Shown: one piece after another, positions 13,084-22,458 of the stretch
Position numbering within the stretch: the stretch's first letter is position 1
Layout of the letters: each line of letters begins with the position of its first letter
From: Allantophomopsis cytisporea
Taxonomy: Eukaryota; Ascomycota; Leotiomycetes; Phacidiales; Phacidiaceae
NCBI GenBank assembly: GCA_024752435.1
Contig: CP103031.1
Location: forward strand, 1,298,001 to 1,362,000
Reading direction: 5' to 3'
Length of the DNA stretch: 64,000 nt
Translations under genes and position numbers: made by a program
The notes under the pieces: generated by a model
What the model was told of the DNA's origin: nothing
Database searches by the model: none
What the model saw: the letters and a program-made list of their open reading frames with translations, nothing else

Positions 13084-14868
13084 ATGTCTTTGACGGAATG
13101 GAAACCACCTAGCCTACACGATTTGTTGACACTGGAGGAAGTGTCAGCTCGAGAGTGTGTTTGGCACAACGCTCAAAGGAAGAATAAACCACTAGTGAAG
13201 TGCTCGAACCCTATTGGAACTCTCGATCGCAATGAGATACATGACTTTGTCAAGTCTATGAGAAAGCTTGACAAAACAAAGCCCAAATATGATGAAATCC
13301 TTACTAGTCTCTCCTCGTTGGTACTGTGCCGACACCGTCACAGATTGGAGGCCAATGCTCAAGCGATTTATAATACTTGGATCCCGAAAGATGGTCGTCC
13401 CGTGAAGTTAGAGCCAAAGCCAGAGTCCACAACAGCAAGCTTGAATACGACGTCTGAAATATCGGCATTGGGCATCAGGAAGCTGTTAGGGATACAAGGG
13501 GGAAATCGCATTACCTGCCACGGCATTACGGCAAGAGAAACTGTCTGTGGAAACTGGGTTAGCCAAAGGAATTATGATCTCATCGTGGCTATCCTGGAAG
13601 ATCTGGCTCGCGCCTGGTGTCTGACCGAGGACTCGATCTCCCTCTTGAAACAACTTTCTCGCTCAATCATGTGTCCAAGGTTCCACCAAGTGCAATCCAA
13701 GGAGAAGCTCAAGGACTGGTTGGAAATCATTCCAACTAGAAAGCCATCTTCCATAAATGAAAGCAAAAAGCGGAGTGTTCAATCTTCGAGAAAGACGCCT
13801 GTCCGACCTAACATTGCCCAAGAAGCTACAACGCCAGCATCCATCGCTTCCACAGTCTTTACACCTCTTGGTAGCTCGAGAATCGAGACTCCGGATACAA
13901 CCCCATCCACAGGCACTAGATTCAGGGCACCCGAAAACGAGACGCCAATAAGAATCTCAGATACTCAAAGGAACCAAGTCCGGAGTAGCAGCACAAGGCT
14001 GCGCACCCCTTCTCCAAGGACAGAACTCCTAAATCTGGAAGCAGATGGTTCTAGCTCTAGGCCCCTTCCAACTCGCAGAGTGACTAGATCCTCCAAGAAC
14101 GCTCCTGTACAGGAGCCTTCAGAAAGACTGACCTACAAACGATACTCCAAAGCCTCACCATCCGACAGACTGCAGAAGATCTCCACAAAAGTCCGAAGCG
14201 CCATAACCAGCGCGCCGGAGCGCAAGAACGGCTTTGTATATGTTTACCGCCGCCCAAACGCTGTGGATGAGTCCCCATATATCAAGATCGGATACTCCAA
14301 TAATGTGGAGAGGAGAATGAAGCAGTGGAGAGATCAATGCGGATACGTGCCTCAAGTACTACTCAAGGTCGAGACAGCGTATGCGAAGTGGGTTGAGAAG
14401 ATAGTGCACTTGGATCTGCTCTCGGAAAAGAGGAAGGAAGTCTTGGTAGCGGGTCGATGTAACGGCGGCACTGGGTGCGCAACGGCACACGAGGAGTGGT
14501 TTGAGGTAGATTTAGCACGCGCGACGCGGATTATCAGAGGCTGGGCGGATTGGATCAAATGCCGACCTTACGATGAGGACAACGGCTGGGTTCTGAAAAG
14601 TGAGTGGCTCCCACGTGTTAAAGTGATATCAGAGGGCGGAGGTAATTTTGGGTTCCGGCTGTGGTCCTTGCGCGTTGATAATGTCGTGGTCAAGGAGGAA
14701 GACAGAGATTCTGAGGCTGAGCTGGAGGCTGTCCTTGGAAGGCGGCCGAAGAAACTCACTTTCATGGACTCATTGGGGATCAAGGGCGAGATCTCTATCA
14801 ACACAGCCTATACTAAGGCTGGTATAGTACAGGGTCTGGTAAAAGGTCTGGATGATGTGTTTGGATAA
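13084..14868 (+). CDS. T5orf172 (GIY-YIG superfamily) protein with duplicated N-terminal Cys module
   Basis: Intronless. The first ATG is at 13084 (a longer frame begins at a TTG at 13072), giving 594 aa. The N-terminal half has two related modules, residues about 28-105 and 140-225: a Cys pair (CVWHN...VKCSN and ITCHG...VCGNW), a leucine-rich helical stretch, then a Cys with basic/His residues (LCRHRH and MCPRFH) and a Trp. The middle is Ser/Thr/Pro-rich and basic. The T5orf172 domain (about 381-500) has NGFVYVY and IKIGYS, then RRMKQW, and later C-x5-C...HEEWFEV. The same HxEWaE motif occurs in the neighbouring gene, so the two are paralogues of one family. Predicted soluble, probably nuclear given the basic linker. 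Function beyond the fold is not known to me. Confidence 0.85.
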   Translation: MSLTEWKPPSLHDLLTLEEVSARECVWHNAQRKNKPLVKCSNPIGTLDRNEIHDFVKSMRKLDKTKPKYDEILTSLSSLVLCRHRHRLEANAQAIYNTWIPKDGRPVKLEPKPESTTASLNTTSEISALGIRKLLGIQGGNRITCHGITARETVCGNWVSQRNYDLIVAILEDLARAWCLTEDSISLLKQLSRSIMCPRFHQVQSKEKLKDWLEIIPTRKPSSINESKKRSVQSSRKTPVRPNIAQEATTPASIASTVFTPLGSSRIETPDTTPSTGTRFRAPENETPIRISDTQRNQVRSSSTRLRTPSPRTELLNLEADGSSSRPLPTRRVTRSSKNAPVQEPSERLTYKRYSKASPSDRLQKISTKVRSAITSAPERKNGFVYVYRRPNAVDESPYIKIGYSNNVERRMKQWRDQCGYVPQVLLKVETAYAKWVEKIVHLDLLSEKRKEVLVAGRCNGGTGCATAHEEWFEVDLARATRIIRGWADWIKCRPYDEDNGWVLKSEWLPRVKVISEGGGNFGFRLWSLRVDNVVVKEEDRDSEAELEAVLGRRPKKLTFMDSLGIKGEISINTAYTKAGIVQGLVKGLDDVFG

Positions 14869-15495
14869 TAGTGTTAAACTTGGTTTATTATTTCCGATTA
14901 TATAGGTTTGAAGATTCACTTGGTGAGACCCGAAATTTTATATTTTTGACAACGATACTTGAAGGACCTTGAGAACCCAAATGTAACTCAACGACTTCTC
15001 TGAATACTGAGAACTATGGGTCATCAGGTGCTGCGAAAGTATACAGCTCAAGCCCAGTACAGTTGTGAATGCAGAAACATTGGGATTCACAATTTCATAA
15101 TATACAAGGACATCAAACCAATGTCTCCGCTTTTCATCAACCCCCATCTCCTCCATCTCCCCATCTTTTCGTATATGGTCCAACCCCATAAACCCCACTC
15201 TAAACCCCCAAATTCTCAAATCTGAAATCCCTCAATCATAGAAAAGTGAAGAAGAAAGAAAACGCCAAAAAAATGCCTCCTATCACGAAAAGCCATCACA
15301 AGAAAAGAATAGAACTCCAACATTATGTACACGAGGTATAGCCTGGGTACAGCAAGAACCTTTCATATATCCAAGCCAACAAGCAAGCATTCAACCCCAA
15401 CTATGACGAACCTCCAAATCCTCGCCTGTTCTAATAAATCCCTCATAAAATAAAACAAAAAGGTCAAGAATTTCTAAAAAGCCCATTCAACCTCT
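14869..15495. other. intergenic, convergent 3' ends
   Basis: Short AT-rich region between the T5orf172 gene (+) and the fibroin-like gene (-). It probably holds both 3' untranslated regions. No gene seen. Confidence 0.5.
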
Positions 15496-17276
15496 CTAGT
15501 AACCCCTCCCACCAGGCATCAAAGCACTGGGCAAGCCCTCAGGACTCTGTGCCCTCTGCTGCGCCTGTGGAGCCGGCGAATAAGGTTTATAGCCGGGGTA
15601 CGCAACGCCACCACTAGCTCTTCGCTCCTCAGTGCTTATAGAGCTCATCGCTGCCGGCATAGCCTGATACTGGCCTGGACTAGGACCCCGCGCAGGTGCC
15701 TGTGGTGGAGGTGATGCGCCTCTATATCCAACGGGGTTCAGTGATGGGGGTGGTGAGCGGGATGCGTAGGATGGTGGTGAAGTGGCGAAGGAGGCCTGCT
15801 GTTGAGGTGGTGAGGGTCGGCTGAAGTTAGGTGCTGCCGACGCGTAAGGTTGCTGTTGGGGCGGGTAGGTGAAGTTGCCAGGATCGTTGTTGAGAGGCGA
15901 TGAGGGCGAGGTTGGTGGCATGTTACGGTAGGAATCACCTGTGTAAGCGCGCTGAGCACCAGGTCGTGGTTCATGTCCTGCTGGGCCACCGTATCCACGC
16001 TCCGAACCGCCGGTTAGAGAGCGAGGTGGGGGCATGAAGCCGTTAGGTCCCGGTGAATTATTCATGGCACGTTGGGGGCCGGGGGAGTTGTTCATATTGC
16101 GCTGAGGACCAGGACCGTAGCCGGATGGCGAACCATTGGGGCCTGGCGAGTTGTTCATATTGCGGTGCGGACCAGGACCATAGTTAGATGGCGAACCAGT
16201 GAGTTGGCGACCAGGAGGGCCGAAGCCATTCGGACCAGGGGAGTTAGTCATTAACCTTCCTGGACCGCCGGGACCGTATGGACGGCCACCCGGACCACCT
16301 GGACCGCCTGGACCACCGCGGTTAGAGTCACCCGAATACTGGCGTTGCGGGGGGCCGCGGCCTGCGCCCGCAAAGCCGCTGTTGGATGGATATTGGCCTT
16401 GTGGGGACTGGCCGTAGGCGTTGATCGGGGTCTGGCCTCGGCCGAATTGTTGACCTCGGTACTGGTCTACTGGAGAGTTGCCTCCTGGACCTCGTCCGTA
16501 CTGATTAACTGGCGATGGTCCTGCGCCGGCCATGTAGCCTCCCTGAGCCATACCTGCATGTCCATCCATGGGGCTGGCAGCTGGGGATTGTCCATTCATC
16601 AAGGGCATGCTTTGTCCAGCATGATTCAATTGTCCCAATTCCATACCCTCCTCCTTGGCATGCATTGCGGCCTCCTCATCCATGATCCTCTTCTTAGCCG
16701 CTCCATCCCAGCTGGGCATTGGTGGCAAGGCATCATCGTGAACTACGGACTTAGGAGGTTCCACAGCAAATCCAGACTTTCCAGTCTCAAATTGCGCGAA
16801 CTTTGGCGGTTCGGGTGCTGGGGTGGTGTATCCCATGGTCTGCGGAGGAGCTTGGTAGCCCTGATTGATAGGCGCGGTGGCAGGAGGGGTAGAAGAATAC
16901 GGCTCGTCCAAGTGCTTGTGTTTCCGCTCTCCAGGCTTCGTGCAGCAGCCGCAACAATCTCCGCAACATTTCAGGCAGCTGAAGCAAGTGCAGCAGCAGG
17001 ACAGTCCACAGCAGGCACATCGGACGATACACCAGATGATCGACAGCAAAATCAAGGCGCCAACAATGATGATGGCGATAACGGGCCATCTAATATAATT
17101 AGCACACGGGTGCGCATGAGATCATGAGAAACTAACTTGCAGTATGAAGCCTCCATACAATTGTCCCAACTAGAGAAACTATTCTTTACGCTCGAGGCCT
17201 CGGAAGCAATATCGCGACGGAAGAGGTTGTGCCTCTGAACAAGGCTAGCTGCCATAGCAGCATTGATACGAGCCAT
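15496..17276 (-). CDS. fibroin-3-like Cys-rich single-pass membrane protein
   Basis: Two exons (17276-17137 and 17089-15496) with a 47-nt intron whose donor GTTAGT and acceptor TTAG give an in-frame CKWPVIA junction; 577 aa. Short N-terminal ectodomain with SWDNCMEASYCK, one transmembrane helix (about 49-71), then a dense Cys cluster (CACCGLSCCCTCF and onward) that looks like a palmitoylation or metal-binding region. The rest is a long Pro/Gly/Gln/Tyr-rich cytoplasmic tail with imperfect repeats of MNNSPGPNG and GYGPGPQRN type (DNA 16040-16260), ending in MPGGRGY. The architecture matches the fungal 'fibroin-3 related' proteins, whose function is not established. Likely intrinsically disordered tail at the plasma membrane (inference). 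The upstream ATG at 17315 frame is out-competed by the conserved MARIN start. Confidence 0.82.
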
Positions 17277-18104
17277 AATGTCTGATACTGTCAAAATAAA
17301 CAAACAAAAAAACAAGATCGTGGTAAAATTTGATATCGTGAACGAAAGTGCACCGAGAAGTACCCAACGAATGGGATGATATCGGTAAAATGTGAAAATA
17401 GAAGGCAGGTCAAATCAGGTCAGGTCGTGAGATGAAATGTCTACACCATATTCGAAACTAGAGAGTCAATTTGCTGTACTTCGGATGGATGTATTTATCT
17501 TCGGTAGCGTAGGAATATGTTTATTTGTGGAAACGAGACGTGGAGTAATCCCGTAGTAAGTAGTGGAGTTGCTACCAGAGCTGGTCTCTCGAAATATTCT
17601 ACTTTTCGTAATCTTCTGGCTGACCGAAATCGAGGATCGGGAATGTCGAGGCAGCAGGATATGAACAATGCGGAGTAAGTCCTCGTACTCCACTCAAAAA
17701 ATCCCCAAGGCGCAGACTTTCACTGCTGCTGGTCACGCAGAAAGAAGGTCACTCGATTCCTGGGCGTAGCGACGATGAGAGACTTTAATAGGCTGAAAAT
17801 TGATGTGCAAGCAGGCTGTGCAGATGGTCGCAGGTCGTAGGTCGCACTACAAGTCCAGTACAACAGTACAACAGACAACGATTGTCGGTCTTATGCAGGT
17901 TTTGTGCGTCTGCTGCTCCTCTTGAGCTGGGCGTGTGTGATAAGAAGGATTGACTGGGTTAAAGCGCTGGAGGCAAGGGAATGAATGAGTGTCGGTGAAA
18001 GGAATGACTGCAAGATTGACTTGCTTGCGTATCGACTGCCACTGTTGTCCGGATCATTCCAAGTACCTATGTTTGTTCCTCTGTCCTCTGAAGGTATAGG
18101 AAGA

Positions 18105-18155
18105 GGAAGATGGTGGTGGAGGAGGAGGAGGAGGAAGAAGAGGAGAAGAAGGGAC
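18105..18155 (+). repeat. purine (GGA/GAA)-rich tract
   Basis: About 50 nt almost without pyrimidines. It lies about 0.85 kb upstream of the fibroin-like gene start. Confidence 0.8.
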
Positions 18156-19924
18156 GGAAGGAGGTGGATAGACCAGGGCGCACACTCACGACGACCTTGA
18201 CAGGGTCATGTATGTAGGACTGTGTACTTAATTGATGAAATGCGTTGCGAGCCACCAGGAGGAGCGTTGATCGACCCCTCGTCCAAGCACCGAAATGCAC
18301 CAAATTGCAGCCAAAGCACCCAAAGCGACAAGACTGGTGGTAGATCCAGGGGGTGCTAACCGTGCTACGGAGGTAAATTAACAAGCGACGCCATGTTTCG
18401 TATCAGATTGGAAAGTGACAAGCCGATCACGTGGGTTTGCTTTAAATTGCTTGCCGTCAATGCTTTTTATCGATAACAACTGCGTTTTTTTTCACAATTG
18501 TCCCAAAATGATCTTTAACCGTTTTAAACTTTCTAAAATTACGACTAGATAGTGGAGAATGGCCGTGTTTGTGCTGTCCATCGAAATTATTGTATCACCG
18601 TATACACTCCATATTCAATGATCAGAACAAATAGAAGTACAAAGTCTATCCATTAGAGACTCGTGGATATGGCTTCTCTCTCACGAAGTGCAATGAGAAC
18701 GCGCGTACAGAGCACCAAGTACGCCATAGAAAGCAAGCTTACTGGACTTAGACTTATCTTACCTTACTATGTTGTAAGTATCAATCCCATGCCATGCTTC
18801 ACTAACCTGAGTATATATTCATAGATACAGATTCCAATTGAGATCCAAGAAAATATATGTCGCTACTAAAGCATAACCTGACCCCAAATGCGAGATGTTT
18901 TCGTATCTCTCGTAGCTAGTTATGTATATAACTACGTACATGTACTTTGCCGTTGAATAAAACGCCGCCTAGAGAGGCTACGCAAAGAAGTCAAGAAGAA
19001 CTCAGCCAGAACGCAGCAAAGGACCAATGCATATGTCATTCGATTCAGATCAGCCTATCGAACTGCCCATCATGCTAACTGACGACCTCGTAGCTGAAGG
19101 TTGTGCTCGGATCTGTCGTTCTGTATCACAAAGTACTCCAGTTAATTCTCCGTACGGAGGCACACAAAGGGAGAGACTGCACGTCTAGCATCAGCATAGA
19201 CGAAGAATCAATGCCTTGCAGCTAGAGTGTATGCACGTAGAGTTCGATACTCGCATTCGCTCACGGCCATCACAATTTCAATCCCCCGAGATTGTCCTCG
19301 CCAAGCCTGCTTCTGCTCATCACTGTCAATGACATTCCGTGTCGGTGCACTTTATGAAATTCCCACTTTCATATCACCTCCCTTCCCTTCCAGACGTTGT
19401 AAGCGAGAGGATCCTTGAGGGATACAAGGTACGGAGTATGGGCTCCGCTACCTTCTGATATGAGTTCCACTGTGTTGAATATGACGCACGGACAAGTCAA
19501 ATCGAAAAATCTTGTTTGCTTCTCAGTTATAGATTACCGTTTGTACCGCGTACGTATAGACTCATAATAGTGAACATCAAGTGCTCGTACACGGACTTAG
19601 TTGTTTCATTTCATACTGAAGACCAGTGAAAAAGGAGAAACAACTTAGAAGCTATGATTACGTAGTACTATAGCAACTAGTAGTTATTAGCATCAGGATC
19701 TTAAGTATATACAGTACTAAGTTATCACGTTTACCAAATCATACCCAATCACCAGCTCAAACACTCTCAATCTGCTTTATTCCCTTAGAATCAATAGGAA
19801 CGAAATCTCAAAGGCGGGAATTTTCGACAGTATTCAACATGAAGCCGATCATATTGTAGTATTTCGTTGTTGAAGCCATTTAGTGATTAACGTTGTTGAA
19901 ACACCTCCCAACACTTCTTTCCTG

Positions 19925-19946
19925 TATATATATATATATATATATA
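19925..19946. repeat. (TA)11 microsatellite
   Basis: Perfect TA dinucleotide run. Confidence 0.95.
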
Positions 19947-20453
19947 GATTTCATGCTTTGCGTTACAGAAATACGTTAGTGCTCCACTTCACCACCGCTC
20001 ACGATCTTATAATATCATTCATAGACCAAGTGTTAGTACTATATTTGCTTGTTATCGTTTTAATATATATACTCTCTTTTCCAACAACAATTTCCTATGC
20101 TAAGTAAATCACAGTCCTGTATATTTTCTATGCAATTTTGCCTTGTCTACATACAAAAATACCAGATGAAAGAGAGCAATGTTTAAGAACTAAGATATGT
20201 TACAGAACACTTCTATTGTGTAGCAATTCGTAGTCTCTATCAAGAGTTTCGTCGTAGAGAATAGATCCGAATTTTGTTATATGAATACTATTTACTCCTC
20301 TTACAGAAAGTAATATACAATAGTTTGAGTATCTATCGTAGCTTATTGACGCCGACAACGATCACAATAATGCATATGAACTTGGATTATTCTTTCTACT
20401 TAATGGTCACGATATGTACTATCAAAAACAGTAGGACACCCCAGCAACCAGTG

Positions 20454-21635
20454 CTACTGCGATACTTGAAGAATTCCTGTGATACTCTGGATCAGCCCAA
20501 ATGAAACGGTCAAGACAAGTACAAGCGCAGCAATCCAAAAAGTCCACCATTGTACAATGTTACGATCGTCTCTCCATAATTGAAGTGAACTCTGCGGCTG
20601 ATGCCCATCATAGGCATCTTTCAACTCTATAAGTCGCTTGCTCCAGTACTTGTAGTGCTCCGTTGACAAAGCCTCTAAATCTAGGGGACCGCACTCGATA
20701 GAGTCAGGATCGAGTTGGTTACTTTTCTGTAGCTCAGAGAACCACTGCCTTACGCGCCTGTCCCTTTTTGGAAGAAGAAGAGCAAGCGTCTCTTTTGTCT
20801 CTTTGATCAGCGCAGGCGACATAATTGGCCTAGGTATTGTCAATATGCACTTGGAACTGAAGAAGTATTAACCTCGTGAATGGAGATAGACTTACATGCT
20901 GCAATCAGAAAGATGATCTAGCATTGTCACTTGATGAAATATGTGTACTCGAACAGTTTCGGCTGCATCGTCGATGCGAAGATGATCCAGAAGATTGCTG
21001 GTCCAGACGATGTCAAATCCAGCAATCCAAGCTAGTTTGTAGGCGCTGAAACTGCGAGGGAATGTCACGGCTACTATATCAGAGACTTTGTTTGAAATGT
21101 GCTGCGCAACATCATGACGAGTGATGCGTATAGGATCACCACATGTTGGACAAGTCGTCTCCTGATCACAACTCGTCTGGATTGATGATGATGGAAATTC
21201 GCGGTATACAACATCCCCAAGCGGTGTTTTCAGATCCCATAAGATCGATCGTCCTAGTCGCCTTCGTCCTATTCCCTCAAAGTTCAAAGGCAGTAGTAAC
21301 GCAGCTGCTAGTCGTGTGGCTCGTTTTGTACGTGAATCGAGTTACCCCAAGCCAGGAAAGAGAACACTTGGATCTCCTCCAAGGTTCTGTAATTTGATAG
21401 CTATGTTTAAAACATCTTCATGCTTCAAATTCTCTCTGGCCTGTATACTTTGGTCTTCATTACAAGCATTCGAATAAAGCTCCCAATATACATGTTTAAA
21501 ATAAGCATTGTATCTTTCTGAGGCTGCTGGCTTTATACCCCATAGTTTGTTAATAACTGCCGTTTGAAATTGTGAAGTTTCGCTCGTACTCTCATTTCGG
21601 AGTAGCGTTTGAAGTTCGATGTTATCTTGAGACAT
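20454..21635 (-). pseudogene. fungal protein of unknown function with C-terminal membrane helix, interrupted by in-frame stop
   Basis: Exon 1 21635-20896, a 66-nt intron (donor GTAAGT, acceptor CCTAG), exon 2 20829-20454: 371 codons in one frame, but codon 98 is TAA (21342-21344). The frame continues on both sides of the stop with similar composition: FPGLG before it, then AALLLPLNFEG and SILWDL after. No GT-AG intron removes the stop. The C-terminus has the pattern LWRDDRNIVQWWTFW, then a hydrophobic helix ending FGLIQSI, a tail I recognise from a large family of uncharacterised filamentous-ascomycete proteins. CPTCGDPI in the middle is a lone Cys pair. Either a recent pseudogene, a truncated 97-aa product, or a sequencing error. 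Start is the ATG 50 nt from a TATATATA on the opposite flank (21686-21693). Confidence 0.6.
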
Positions 21636-22371
21636 AACCGCTATCACTCTTTTTTATCTTTCGCTCTGGTATGGCACAGTCTTCTATATATAAGATCTAG
21701 AGCCCAGCTGTTGTAAAGTGGCGCAGTGCATGTTACCAGTTCCGCATAAGTTGAGTGCCAAGGATTAAAATTATGGGTAAAAACTGGCCATACAGGACTA
21801 CAATATTCTCACGAGATACTGCCTGATAGCGATTGCAGCAGCAGGGATTGACAATGCCTTCGACTAATTTTCGCTTTACTTCGCTACCTGATTGCGAGAG
21901 CAGCGCCATACTGAGTCGCAGAGTTTGAGATCGCGGACAAAGCCTGGCTTTCGGAATCAGTAGGCTACATATCACCCTAGAGCTGCAACATGCCAGTGAA
22001 GAAAATCCCCCAGCCTCAAAATGCAACAGAATCAGCCCCATTCATATGCTAGTACTTGCTTTGCTCATTTACATAAGTCCAATCGATTGCACCACCATGC
22101 AATCCGATTTGGGAATGTAAACTACTCGAGTCTTGCAAAATCAATGAAAGAATCAGATGAACAAACTTTCCCTCGCAAAAATGTTCCTCGGAGACCAGCC
22201 GGGTTGGAAAGATCCGGATCGAATTAACTCGATCATCAAAATTTTTCACTTCGTGATCCCAGATAAAGTACCTCTTCTTTCTTTCGGACCATTCACAATG
22301 GGCTCTACTCGGAGGGAATGCTAGGGCGTAACGTCGCCAGCAAGAGACTTTCTCCAGAAGCCCTTCGATGA
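21636..22371. other. spacer between two divergent decayed accessory genes
   Basis: Contains a TATATATA at 21686-21693 near the minus-strand gene start. A 156-codon open frame on the minus strand (22049-22519) overlaps the 5' part of the ankyrin gene and is probably a shadow. Remnants of plus-strand coding sequence for the ankyrin gene may extend leftwards to about 22180, broken by TAG at about 22322. Confidence 0.4.
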
Positions 22372-22458
22372 GATCCTCATTTATTCGCCAACCCTGACAT
22401 CCAAATCGACCTGCAGGAGGGCGAGCAAACTCCTCCGGGCTTTTCGCTTGATAGATAT

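Larger units (their letters stand above)
17277..20453. other. 3.2 kb intergenic region
   Basis: Upstream region of the fibroin-like gene followed by sequence without a supported gene. It contains a GGTCA/CAGGTC-rich stretch (17405-17430), a GA-rich purine tract (about 18105-18155), a CACGTG at 18428 and a (TA)n run. ORFs up to 105 codons overlap low-complexity sequence and are not credible. Confidence 0.5.

Noticed and set aside
17466..18384. Small ORFs upstream of the fibroin-like gene
   Set aside because: They coincide with purine-rich and AT-rich promoter sequence and have no motif.
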